From Lachnospiraceae bacterium (GTDB lineage: Bacteria; Bacillota; Clostridia; Lachnospirales; Lachnospiraceae), in contig JAAVZL010000038.1 of assembly GCA_022791635.1 (NCBI GenBank), positions 1-64,000 of the forward strand: 64,000 nt of DNA, written 5' to 3'. This document shows, piece by piece, positions 1 through 7,990 of the stretch (positions within the stretch are counted from its first letter, which is position 1; each line of letters opens with the position of its first letter). Under the pieces are notes generated by a model that worked only from the letters and a program-made list of their open reading frames with translations, was not told the origin of the DNA and made no database searches. The position numbers were made by a program, and so were the translations under genes.

Positions 1-44
1 GATTGTGGCTCTGGAGGCCAAGGGTTCGAATCCCTTTATCCACC
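1..44 (+). tRNA. tRNA-His (GTG), 3' part only
   Basis: The window opens inside this gene. The anticodon loop TTGTGGC (3-9) has GTG at 5-7. The 3' anticodon strand is at 10-14, the T arm is AAGGG-TTCGAAT-CCCTT at 20-36, and the acceptor 3' strand TATCCAC is followed by C at 44. A C discriminator is the histidine identity feature in bacteria, which agrees with the anticodon. CCA is not encoded. The 5' half lies outside the window. Confidence 0.8.
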
Positions 45-60
45 CTTGCGAAAGCAATTT

Positions 61-132
61 TGGGCTATCGCCAAGCGGTAAGGCACAGGACTTTGACTCC
101 TGCATTCGCTGGTTCAAATCCAGCTAGCCCAG
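61..132 (+). tRNA. tRNA-Gln (TTG)
   Basis: Complete cloverleaf. The acceptor TGGGCTA (61-67) pairs with TAGCCCA (125-131). The anticodon stem CAGGA/TCCTG encloses the loop CTTTGAC with anticodon TTG. The T arm is GCTGG-TTCAAAT-CCAGC. CCA is not encoded. It is the second gene of a four-tRNA cluster. Confidence 0.95.
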
Positions 133-170
133 TCAGGGCAGTGTAAGAGAGTCCTGTATCCCGTTGTAAT

Positions 171-243
171 GGAGCATTAGCTCAGTCGGTAGAGCACTTG
201 ACTTTTAATCAAGTTGTCCGGGGTTCGAATCCCCGATGCTTCA
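171..243 (+). tRNA. tRNA-Lys (TTT)
   Basis: Complete cloverleaf. The acceptor GGAGCAT pairs with ATGCTTC (one G-T pair), and the discriminator is A243. The anticodon stem CTTGA/TCAAG encloses the loop CTTTTAA with anticodon TTT. The T arm is CGGGG-TTCGAAT-CCCCG. Confidence 0.96.
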
Positions 244-297
244 CGAAGAGGCCGTAAGCAACAGACGTTGGTTTGCGGTCTCGATTTTTTTGGACAG

Positions 298-377
<80 letters not shown>

Positions 378-383
378 TAGGAA

Positions 384-427
384 GAGAGAGATCAAAGTCT
401 TTGAGGCTTTGCTCTCTCTCTTTTTTT
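384..427 (+). terminator. Rho-independent terminator of the tRNA cluster
   Basis: A GAGAGAG...CTCTCTC stem is extended by CAAAG...CTTTG with a short loop, and a run of seven or more T follows from 419. It sits 7 bases after the tRNA-Leu discriminator. Confidence 0.85.
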
Positions 428-553
428 CCTCTTTTTCTTCTTAAACATAAGATGAATATAAATAAAAGATCGGATTTATTATAGAATGCGCATAAAAATA
501 TATGGCAAAATTTATGTATAATAACTAAAAATATTATTTTAATAAAAAATATA

Positions 554-627
554 TTGCAAAATATGTGAACGTATGCAATAATGCGAAATATAAACATCAG
601 ATGTATAGAAGTAAAAACATCAGATGT
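554..627 (+). promoter_or_regulatory. Promoter plus two tandem palindromic operators
   Basis: The AT-rich gap 428-651 holds a candidate sigma-A promoter: TTGCAA (554-559), 17 bases, AATAAT (577-582). Just downstream is the perfect palindrome ACATCAGATGT, present twice (594-604 and 617-627) with 23 bases between starts, about two helical turns. This placement fits repression by roadblock. The likely ligand-responsive repressor is the GntR/FCD protein at 5149-5880 in the same operon (inference). A ribosome site GAAGGAG follows before the ATG at 652. Confidence 0.6.
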
Positions 628-651
628 AAAAAGATTTGAAGGAGACTAAAT

Positions 652-1710
652 ATGAAGGCAGTTGTAAAAAATAACACAGAGGCAGGTTTGTCCTATCTGG
701 ATGTGCCCAGGCCGGAGCCAAAGCCGGGCGAGGTGTTGATCAAGGTACATGCTGCATCCATCTGCGGAACGGATATCCACTATTTTAAATGGGATCAGTC
801 GGCGGAGGATTTCGCCAGAAAGTTTGACGTGCAGTTCCCGTTTATCATCGGACATGAATGTGCCGGAGAGATTGTGGCGGTGGGCAGTGACGTAAGAAGC
901 CGCAGAGTTGGAGAGCGGGTGGCATTGGAGACCCATATCCCCTGCGGCAGGTGCTTTCAGTGCATGCACGGGGAGGCCCACAATTGTGCCAACATGTCCG
1001 TGTACGGCACCAGCTGTAACGGCTGCTTTGCCCCTTACGCCGTGGCGGACGAGCGGATCGCTTATGTGCTGCCCGAGGAGCTGAGCTATGAGGAGGGGGC
1101 GCTTCTGGAGCCGGCCGGGGTAGCCATGCGGGCCGTGGAGGAGGCCTGTCTGGAGCCGGGAGATACGGTGGTTGTAAACGGCGCCGGTCCCATCGGCATG
1201 TTTGCCATACTTCTGGCGAAGGCCTCCGGAGCGGGAAGAATCATTGCCTTTGATATGGATGCGTACCGGCTTGAGATGGCGAAGCGGCTGGGCGCCCAGG
1301 CCTTTGATTTTACAAAGGTCAATAACGTGGAGAAGGTGGCGGAGCTTTGCAGGCTTCGGGGCGGAGCGGATGTGGTTATCGAGACCTCCGGCTCCCCCAA
1401 GGCCTACGACAGTATCTTCGATATGATCCGCCTGGAGGGAAGAATTGTCACGGTGGGACATCCGGGAGGAACGGTGAGCCTGAATGTCACCAAGAGCATC
1501 AACCTGAAGGGGGCCAGAATTAAGGGCATCTTCGGCCGGAGAATCTGGAGCACCTGGGAGCACCTGACAGCGCTTATGGCTTCCGGCAAGGTGAGCCTTT
1601 TGGATGTGGTAACCCATCGCTTTGCCTTTTCCCAGTATCAGGAGGCCTTCGCACAGCTAAGTAAGGGGGCAGGCAAGGTCCTCTTCCTGGATGAAGAGCA
1701 GACAGACTGA
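652..1710 (+). CDS. Zinc-dependent alcohol/polyol dehydrogenase (MDR family)
   Basis: Predicted NAD(P)-dependent oxidation of a secondary alcohol, threonine- or sorbitol-dehydrogenase-like, in the cytoplasm. The 352 residues have the family's usual length. Visible features are the catalytic zinc Cys38 in ICGTD, His68-Glu69 in GHECAGE, four structural-zinc cysteines (98, 101, 104, 112) and the Rossmann motif GAGPIG at 177-182. The C-terminal part resembles threonine 3-dehydrogenases more than simple alcohol dehydrogenases. It is the first gene of the operon, with GAAGGAG before the ATG. The substrate is unknown; context suggests a hydroxylated acid or sugar acid. Confidence 0.88.
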   Translation: MKAVVKNNTEAGLSYLDVPRPEPKPGEVLIKVHAASICGTDIHYFKWDQSAEDFARKFDVQFPFIIGHECAGEIVAVGSDVRSRRVGERVALETHIPCGRCFQCMHGEAHNCANMSVYGTSCNGCFAPYAVADERIAYVLPEELSYEEGALLEPAGVAMRAVEEACLEPGDTVVVNGAGPIGMFAILLAKASGAGRIIAFDMDAYRLEMAKRLGAQAFDFTKVNNVEKVAELCRLRGGADVVIETSGSPKAYDSIFDMIRLEGRIVTVGHPGGTVSLNVTKSINLKGARIKGIFGRRIWSTWEHLTALMASGKVSLLDVVTHRFAFSQYQEAFAQLSKGAGKVLFLDEEQTD

Positions 1711-1726
1711 GATTGGAGGGAATTAG

Positions 1727-3421
1727 ATGGAAAAGGTAATCCTTGAGGCCCGGATTAATGAGTACAATATGCGCCATGGAAATCCTCATGTTCCATGGAC
1801 CATAAAGGAGATTGTGGAGGAGGCCTGTAAGGTACGGGAGGCAGGAGCGTCGATTCTTCATTTCCATGCCAGAACCCCCGAGGGCGGCGCTGCAAACGAC
1901 CCGCAGATCTACAGGGAGATCATACGGAGGATCCGGGAGAAAACGGATATCCTGCTCCTTCCCACCCTGGGCTTTAACAGCAATGACAAGGACTGGGATC
2001 GGATCCGAATCATAAAGGCCCTGGCGGAGTCGGAGGACACGAAGCCGGATCTGGTACCTTTGGATATGGGGAGCGTGAACCTGGAGCAGTACGATGCCAA
2101 GAGCGGCAGCTTTTTGGACAAAGATGCGGTGTACAGCAATCCCACGGACGTGCTGGAATACTGTGCGGCTGAGATGAAAAAGCTCCATATCAAGGTAAAG
2201 ATGACCTGCTGGGACATGGGCTTTGTGCGCAGAGGCTGCAAATTCCTGGAGACGGGGAGGATCGAGGGGCCCGGGTATTTTCTCTTCCATCTGACAGAGG
2301 GACCCTTTCTGACGGGACATCCCTTAAGCAGGGCCGGCATAGATGCGCTGCGGGCAGTGCTGCCAGAGGAGAAATGCTACTGGAGCGTCAACTGCAAGGG
2401 AGGCGATACGGCCAAGGAGCAGGCGCCCACAGAGGAGGTTCAGGAGTCCCAGGAAACGGAAGAAGAGCCTGAAAAGGCTTCGGCAGCGGAGGATAAGGCA
2501 GTGACCTTGAAGGTAGGAGGCATCCAGACCACAGAGGATCCCTCCACAAAGGCGCTCTATCAGATGGCGGAGCGGGCAAATGAGCTGAGCGGCGGCAGCC
2601 TGACGCTGGAGGTGTATCCTGCCTCTCAGCTTGGAAGCGCCACCAATGAGATTGAGGCGGTGAGCATGGGCTCCCAGGATATGTTTGTGGATGCAGGCTG
2701 GATGGGAACCTTTCTGAAGGACAAGGCCATTGACGGAATGTGGTTTACCTTTGTGGACGGCGCTCATTATGACGCTTACATCAACTCGGATTTGAACCAA
2801 GAGATGGAGGAGGAGTTCTGTACTCTGAAGGGCGTGCAGATTTTGGCCAGCAACTGGTATCGGGCTCCCCGTTCCTTTGTGACAAAGACAGAGATTGCCT
2901 CTGCGGAAGATTTTGTCGGAATGAAGATTCGTGTGCCGGATCTGCCGGGATCTCTGGAGTCCGTGGATGCTCTGGAGGGTAAGGCCACTCAGGTTGCCTG
3001 GAGCGAAACATATCTGGCTCTGCAGCAGGGCGTTGTGGACGCGGCAGAGGGCCCTCTTGACAACCTGTACAGTATGAATTTCTATGAGGCGGCCCCCTAT
3101 GTGACCATTACCGAGCACAACCGGGACAGCATGCAGGTGATGATCAATGACAGGATTTTTGAGGGGCTGTCGGAGAACCAGCAGAATGCACTGGTTCAGG
3201 CGGCAAAGGAGGCAGGCGACTGGTACAGTGAGCAGATCGAGGCCACCTGTCAGGAGGCGGTAGATGCCATGAAGGAAAACGGCGCCACAATCACAGAGCT
3301 TTCCGAAGAGCAGGTGGCGGCCATGAGAGAGAAGATTCAGGCGCGCACCCGGGAGCTGGATGCGGCGGGAACCTACTGGAAAACCGGCTTATATGAGCAG
3401 ATCGAGGCTCTGACACAATAG
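1727..3421 (+). CDS. In-frame fusion: truncated BKACE (DUF849) domain + TRAP solute-binding protein DctP
   Basis: A 564-residue reading frame made of two unrelated parts. Residues 1-221 match the beta-keto acid cleavage enzyme family, a zinc TIM barrel, with its HFHAR zinc motif at 45-49, but the barrel stops early; family members run to about 270-310 residues and carry further active-site residues beyond this point. Residues 223-564 look like a mature DctP lipoprotein: Cys223 followed by KGGD, an acidic linker to about 255, then the DctP fold. The signal peptide and lipobox expected before that cysteine are missing. The simplest reading is a deletion that joined two adjacent genes in frame near base 2390. 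The product should be cytoplasmic, so neither activity is assured. The downstream dctQ and dctM fit the DctP half. An assembly error is the main alternative. Confidence 0.8.
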   Translation: MEKVILEARINEYNMRHGNPHVPWTIKEIVEEACKVREAGASILHFHARTPEGGAANDPQIYREIIRRIREKTDILLLPTLGFNSNDKDWDRIRIIKALAESEDTKPDLVPLDMGSVNLEQYDAKSGSFLDKDAVYSNPTDVLEYCAAEMKKLHIKVKMTCWDMGFVRRGCKFLETGRIEGPGYFLFHLTEGPFLTGHPLSRAGIDALRAVLPEEKCYWSVNCKGGDTAKEQAPTEEVQESQETEEEPEKASAAEDKAVTLKVGGIQTTEDPSTKALYQMAERANELSGGSLTLEVYPASQLGSATNEIEAVSMGSQDMFVDAGWMGTFLKDKAIDGMWFTFVDGAHYDAYINSDLNQEMEEEFCTLKGVQILASNWYRAPRSFVTKTEIASAEDFVGMKIRVPDLPGSLESVDALEGKATQVAWSETYLALQQGVVDAAEGPLDNLYSMNFYEAAPYVTITEHNRDSMQVMINDRIFEGLSENQQNALVQAAKEAGDWYSEQIEATCQEAVDAMKENGATITELSEEQVAAMREKIQARTRELDAAGTYWKTGLYEQIEALTQ

Positions 3422-3439
3422 GAGCCATAAGGAGATAAA

Positions 3440-3940
3440 ATGGAAGTGCTGAAAAAACTGAATGCTGCCTTTTATAAGGTAAGCAAAAAGCTGGGGGCCT
3501 TTGTCCTGCTGGTCCTGGTGGCTGTGATTACCGTATCCATTGTTGCCCGCTATTTTTTCAACAATCCCTTCACCTGGACCGAGGAGCTTTGTACCTTTTT
3601 ATTTATCTGGTTTTCCTTTCTCGGGGCAACCCTGGCTACCTATGAGAAACGCCATGTGTCGGTGGATATGATTGTGAGCCGGCTGCCAAGGACAGTGAAC
3701 AACATCATAAAGGTATGTACCAACCTTCTGATTCTGGTATTTTTTGTACTGCTGATTGTGGGCTCGTTTATCCTGTTTCCCACCATGCTGCATACAAGTG
3801 TGGCCCTCAGGATTCCGAAGTATGGCTATTATATCCCTATTGCAGCCTCGTCGGCAATGATGTTCTGCATGTATCTGGCAGATACCGTTGAATTTATCCG
3901 GGATTGGAGGAAGGAAGCAAAGGAGGTGGAGCCTTCATGA
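3440..3940 (+). CDS. dctQ: TRAP transporter small membrane subunit
   Basis: A 166-residue protein with four predicted membrane helices (about 16-36, 48-66, 92-113 and 131-150). It carries the family signature FTWTEELCTFLFIWFSFLGA in the second helix. DctQ pairs with DctM to form a sodium-coupled carboxylate importer fed by the DctP binding protein. The start has AAGGAG eight bases upstream. The stop overlaps the dctM start as ATGA, so translation is coupled. Confidence 0.93.
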   Translation: MEVLKKLNAAFYKVSKKLGAFVLLVLVAVITVSIVARYFFNNPFTWTEELCTFLFIWFSFLGATLATYEKRHVSVDMIVSRLPRTVNNIIKVCTNLLILVFFVLLIVGSFILFPTMLHTSVALRIPKYGYYIPIAASSAMMFCMYLADTVEFIRDWRKEAKEVEPS

Positions 3941-5013
3941 TTGGAATGATGCTGATTGTATTTCTGGTGCTCTTGATGCTGGGAGTGCCCGTATGCTTTT
4001 CCCTGGCTATTCCCACAGTGTTCTATTTCTTCCTTAATACAGGAACGGTGCCCATAGAATTTATCGCCCATCAGACCACCAATCCTCTGATGAATTATGT
4101 GCTGATTGCTCTGCCGGCCTTTCTCTTATCCGGGCGGATGATGAACGGAACCGGGGTGACCCACCGGATCTTTGACTTTGCAAATGCGCTGGTGGGGCGG
4201 TTTCGGGGCGGCCTCATCTACACCAATATTGTGGCCAGCATGATGTTTGCTTCCATGTCGGGAACGGCGGTGGGAGATGCCGGAGGCTTGGGACAGATTG
4301 AGATGGATATGATGGACCGGGCAGGCTACAAGCGGGAGATCTCTGCGGGAATTACCGCCTCTTCCAGCGTTCTGGGGCCTATCATTCCCCCCAGCGTCAA
4401 CATGGTGATCCTGGGAGCTACGGCCGGAATTTCCATCGGTCTGGTAACGCCGACGGAGGCGGCCGTGCTGGCCATTGACTATGCCATTTTCCTCGGCATC
4501 CTTTACAAGGAGGCAAGCCTTCGCAACATCTGGCAGACCCTGGAGGAGACGGTTGCGGCGGCGGGGACCTTTATGTACATCACGGCAGTGGCAGGCTTCT
4601 TTACCTGGATTCTCACCCGGGAAGGACTTCCGCAGTTTCTGACCTCCGTTCTGACGCCGCTCATCGGAAGCAGTCAGGTGGTGGGACTTTTGCTCATTGC
4701 CGGTTTCCTCCTGATTGCCGGATGCTTTCTGGACACCACGGCCGCCATCCTTATGATTACGCCTATTTTGATGCCCATCGTCAATTCCCTTGGGATTGAC
4801 CCTATCGTCTTCGGCGTTGTTATGGTGGTGGCGCTCATTATCGGGATTATCACGCCGCCTTTTGGCATCTGCCTGTTTGTGATTTCCGATGTGGCCAAGC
4901 TTCCCGTCAGTGCGGTAACAAAGGAGGCCATCCGCTATCTTCCGGCCATGGTGGCTGCCCTGCTGCTTATTATTTTCTTCCCCCAGACGGTAACATTTTT
5001 GGCAGGCTTGTGA
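3937..5013 (+). CDS. dctM: TRAP transporter large permease, with internal deletion
   Basis: The start at 3937 was chosen because ATGA overlaps the dctQ stop and GGAGG lies just upstream. The product has 358 residues; DctM proteins usually have about 425. The sequence follows the family well (FASMSGTAVGDAGGLG, SSSVLGPIIPPS), then passes directly from ATAGISIG to LVTPTEAA near residue 168 (base about 4440). About 65-70 residues that normally separate these motifs, including membrane helices, are absent, while the frame is kept. The topology on either side would be disturbed, so function is doubtful. The C-terminal half is otherwise intact. Confidence 0.88.
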   Translation: MIGMMLIVFLVLLMLGVPVCFSLAIPTVFYFFLNTGTVPIEFIAHQTTNPLMNYVLIALPAFLLSGRMMNGTGVTHRIFDFANALVGRFRGGLIYTNIVASMMFASMSGTAVGDAGGLGQIEMDMMDRAGYKREISAGITASSSVLGPIIPPSVNMVILGATAGISIGLVTPTEAAVLAIDYAIFLGILYKEASLRNIWQTLEETVAAAGTFMYITAVAGFFTWILTREGLPQFLTSVLTPLIGSSQVVGLLLIAGFLLIAGCFLDTTAAILMITPILMPIVNSLGIDPIVFGVVMVVALIIGIITPPFGICLFVISDVAKLPVSAVTKEAIRYLPAMVAALLLIIFFPQTVTFLAGL

Positions 5014-5148
5014 AAAAATATTGCGCGGAGGTTTTGTTTCTGATACTGTTTATTTGATATGTATTCACAAATCCCGGGCTGCGGCTTTAAGGCTTTGGGG
5101 CGGCCTGGGAATCAGGTAAAAGAATACGGAAAAATAAGGGTGGAGAAC

Positions 5149-5880
5149 ATGAATAATAAGGATATGATGGCAACAGAAAAGGTAATGGAGTATTTTAAGA
5201 AAAATGTCCGTGAGGGCGTCTGGAGGGCCGGCGACAAGCTGCCCACGGAGCCGGAGCTCTGTGAGCTGGTGGGTGTGGGACGAAGCGGAGTCCGGGAAGC
5301 TATGAAGGTTTTAGAATCCAGCCATATTGTGGATATTCGCAGAGGGGACGGCACCTACATATCGGATCCGGACAAAATCTCCTTTAAGGATCCCTTTTTG
5401 GTCAAGGTGGTGTTAAAGGAGAGCCGGATGCAGGAGCTTATCGATTTCCGTGAGTCCATAGAGATGGCTTTGATGCGGCTGGTGATTTCCAATGCCGACG
5501 AGAAGGATCTTGCGGATCTGGAGGAGTGCAACCGACAGCTTCAGGCTTATATTGATCGGGAGGAGGAGGATCCGGAGGAGCTTTTTACCCTGGATATGAA
5601 TTTCCATAAGGTGCTGTCAAGGGCGGCCCACAATACGATTATGAGTGATATTTATCAGCTTACCTTTGACGTGTTCGGAGCCATTATCATACAGAACTAC
5701 AAGAACGGTCAGAGCCCCCAGTCGGCCCTGGATACCCATCTGTCTCTGGCGGAAGCGGTAAGGCGGCGGGATTTCCTGCGCATGGGCTATGCGGTCCACG
5801 CTTCGGTGGAGCTGTGGGGAACCTGGGGCGCAGGGGAAAAGGTGAGCAGCTATCTTCGGAATAACCATATGGAACTGTAG
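5149..5880 (+). CDS. GntR-family regulator, FadR/FCD subfamily
   Basis: A 243-residue transcription factor. The N-terminal winged helix shows the GntR pattern WRAGDKLPTEPELCELVGVG and GVREAMKVLE. The C-terminal all-helical FCD ligand domain contains the metal-site-like FHKVLSRAAHN. FCD regulators usually respond to a hydroxy- or keto-acid intermediate. ATG 5149 is preferred over upstream starts because AGGGTGGAG precedes it by four bases. It lies inside the catabolic operon, so it probably autoregulates through the two ACATCAGATGT sites at 594-627 (inference). Confidence 0.9.
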   Translation: MNNKDMMATEKVMEYFKKNVREGVWRAGDKLPTEPELCELVGVGRSGVREAMKVLESSHIVDIRRGDGTYISDPDKISFKDPFLVKVVLKESRMQELIDFRESIEMALMRLVISNADEKDLADLEECNRQLQAYIDREEEDPEELFTLDMNFHKVLSRAAHNTIMSDIYQLTFDVFGAIIIQNYKNGQSPQSALDTHLSLAEAVRRRDFLRMGYAVHASVELWGTWGAGEKVSSYLRNNHMEL

Positions 5881-5895
5881 GGGAAAAGGTGAGAC

Positions 5896-7218
5896 ATGAT
5901 GGAATTAAAACGGGTTGCAGAGGAAATCTGCAGGAAAGCTGTGGAGCGCGCCCTGCCGGATGCGGCGGTGCGCAGAGCCCTGGAGGAAATTCAGATCGGG
6001 AAGGGCAGACTTTTCGTGATTGCAGTGGGAAAGGCCGGCTGGGAGATGGGCCGGACGGCGGCGGAGGTCCTTGGAGACAGGATCGATACGGGGATCGTGA
6101 TTACAAAGTATCACCACTCCAGAGGAGAGATTTCAGGCTTTGCCATTTTTGAGGCCGGCCATCCGGTGCTGGACGAGAACGGTGTGAAGGCGACGGAGTA
6201 TGTGCTGGAGGCGGTAAAGGATCTGTCGAAGGAGGATCAGGTTTTGCTTTTGCTCTCCGGAGGAGGCTCGGCCCTCTTTGAAAAGCCCTTGCTTCCCCTT
6301 GAGGAGCTCAAAGACATTTCACAGCAGCTCTTGGCCTGTGGCGCCGATATTGTGGAAATCAATACCATTCGAAAGCGGCTGTCCGCCGTAAAGGGCGGAA
6401 GGTTTGCTAAGGCTTGCGCTCCCGCTCAGGTGCACTCGGTGCTCCTGTCGGATGTCGTGGGGGATCATCCGGGAATGATAGCCTCCGGTCCGGCCTGTGA
6501 GGATGCTTCTACCTGTGAGGAGGCTCTGGAGCTGGTGGAAAAGTACAAGCTTCGGCTGTCAGAACGGGTGCTGGAGCTTTTGGGGCAGGAGACTCCGAAG
6601 AGGCTGGACAACATTTGTGTAACGCTCACAGGCGGCGTCTCCCTTTTGTGCCGGTTCGTGGCTGAGGAATGTGAGAAGAGGGGATATCCTCCCGTGATTT
6701 TGACGGACAGTATGGATTGCGAGGCCAGGGAGGCCGGGCGGTTTCTGGCATCGGCGGCCCGCTACCACAGGGGAAAGGGACATAAAATCGCCCTGATCGC
6801 AGGCGGTGAGACAATTGTTCACCTGACCGGTTCGGGAAAGGGAGGACGCAATCAGGAGCTGGCCCTTGCGGCGGCAGAGGGGATTGCGGGCTTAGAGGGT
6901 GTTGCGATTGCAGCCATGGGCTCCGACGGGACAGACGGGCCTACGGACGCCGCGGGAGGCTGCGTGGACGGATACAGTAAAAACGCTCTGGAAAAGCAGG
7001 GCATTCGCATTTATGAGGTGCTTCGTAGGAACGATGCCTACCACGGGCTGGAGCAGTGCGGCGGTTTGATCGTCACGGGAAGCACAGGAACCAATGTCAA
7101 TGATATAGCTTTGGCATTGATTGCACCGCCGTGTGCAAAGAGAACAGAAGCGGAGGTTGAAAATGAAGACAGAGGACTTAAAGCAGCTGGCAAACCGGCT
7201 TCGTTTTACGGCTGTTGA
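5896..7218 (+). CDS. Glycerate 2-kinase (GckA/TtuD, MOFRL family)
   Basis: Phosphorylates D-glycerate using ATP, feeding lower glycolysis. Family motifs are visible in order: SGGGSAL, KRLSAVKGG, LSDVVGD, IASGP, then the C-terminal MOFRL region with IAGGET, GKGGRNQELALAAA and GSDGTDGPTDAAGG. The ribosome site is AAAGGTGAG and a second ATG follows immediately. After the conserved end (TGTNVNDIALALI) the frame runs on for about 30 residues and overlaps the next gene by 56 bases. That tail is unlike the family, so a late frameshift or a lost stop is possible. The partner enzyme is the 2-hydroxyacid dehydrogenase at 8951. Confidence 0.9.
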   Translation: MMELKRVAEEICRKAVERALPDAAVRRALEEIQIGKGRLFVIAVGKAGWEMGRTAAEVLGDRIDTGIVITKYHHSRGEISGFAIFEAGHPVLDENGVKATEYVLEAVKDLSKEDQVLLLLSGGGSALFEKPLLPLEELKDISQQLLACGADIVEINTIRKRLSAVKGGRFAKACAPAQVHSVLLSDVVGDHPGMIASGPACEDASTCEEALELVEKYKLRLSERVLELLGQETPKRLDNICVTLTGGVSLLCRFVAEECEKRGYPPVILTDSMDCEAREAGRFLASAARYHRGKGHKIALIAGGETIVHLTGSGKGGRNQELALAAAEGIAGLEGVAIAAMGSDGTDGPTDAAGGCVDGYSKNALEKQGIRIYEVLRRNDAYHGLEQCGGLIVTGSTGTNVNDIALALIAPPCAKRTEAEVENEDRGLKAAGKPASFYGC

Positions 7219-7990
7219 TATGATTTATAAAGGAAAGGACGGACATCCGGGACCGGCCCTTTCCATTGCAGATATCATGACTGCTTTGTATTTTGATATC
7301 ATGCGGATCGATCCGGAAAATCCGGACTGGGCGGATCGGGATCGCCTGATTCTCTCTAAAGGGCATTCCTGTCCCATCTGGTATGCGGCTCTCAGTGAGA
7401 GGGGGTATTTCGGAGAAAGGGTGACGGACTTTAGGCTCCGTGCTCTGGGGAGTAAATTTCAGGGACATCCCACCATGCAGAAAACGCCGGGGGTGGATAT
7501 GACCTCCGGATCCCTGGGAAACGGGATTGCAATCGGAAGCGGCATGGCCCTTGCGGGAAGGTATCGGCGGAAGGATTATGACGTGTATGTGATCGTGGGG
7601 GACGGTGAGCTTCAGGAGGGAATCTGCTGGGAGGGCATCAATGAGGCGGCCGCCCAAGGGCTGGAGCATCTCATTGTCTTTGTGGATAAGAACGGCTGGC
7701 AGAGCGGAGGCTCTGTGGAGGAGATTCAGGGCTCCAACAATATCCGAGAACGGTTTGAGGCCTTCGGATGGCATACCCAGGAGATTGACGGACACGATAT
7801 GGACGCCATCAGGGCTGCGGCGGCCAGGGCTAAGGCGGAAAAGGGACGGCCCAGCGTGATTGTCTGTGATTGTGTGAAGGGCAAGGGACTCTCCTTTATG
7901 GAGAACGACAATGCATGGCATAAGGGCGTGCCCACAGAGGAGCAGTATGAGATGGCAAGACAAGAATTGTTGGGAGGTGCACAGGGATGA
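7163..7990 (+). CDS. Transketolase, N-terminal (thiamine diphosphate-binding) subunit
   Basis: A 275-residue half-transketolase. It shows KDGHPGPALS, LSKGHS and the thiamine diphosphate/metal motif GDGELQEGICWEG ending in DKNG. Split transketolases are common in Clostridia, often dedicated to a special ketose or keto-acid pathway. The start is ATG 7163 with GGAGG six bases upstream; a longer in-frame TTG start at 7121 would lie inside the kinase gene. The stop overlaps the next start as ATGA. Confidence 0.93.
   Translation: MKTEDLKQLANRLRFTAVDMIYKGKDGHPGPALSIADIMTALYFDIMRIDPENPDWADRDRLILSKGHSCPIWYAALSERGYFGERVTDFRLRALGSKFQGHPTMQKTPGVDMTSGSLGNGIAIGSGMALAGRYRRKDYDVYVIVGDGELQEGICWEGINEAAAQGLEHLIVFVDKNGWQSGGSVEEIQGSNNIRERFEAFGWHTQEIDGHDMDAIRAAAARAKAEKGRPSVIVCDCVKGKGLSFMENDNAWHKGVPTEEQYEMARQELLGGAQG

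Noticed and set aside
646..1617. Long minus-strand frame of 323 codons opposite the dehydrogenase gene
   Set aside because: It mirrors a clear family protein, has no ribosome site and no recognisable domain.
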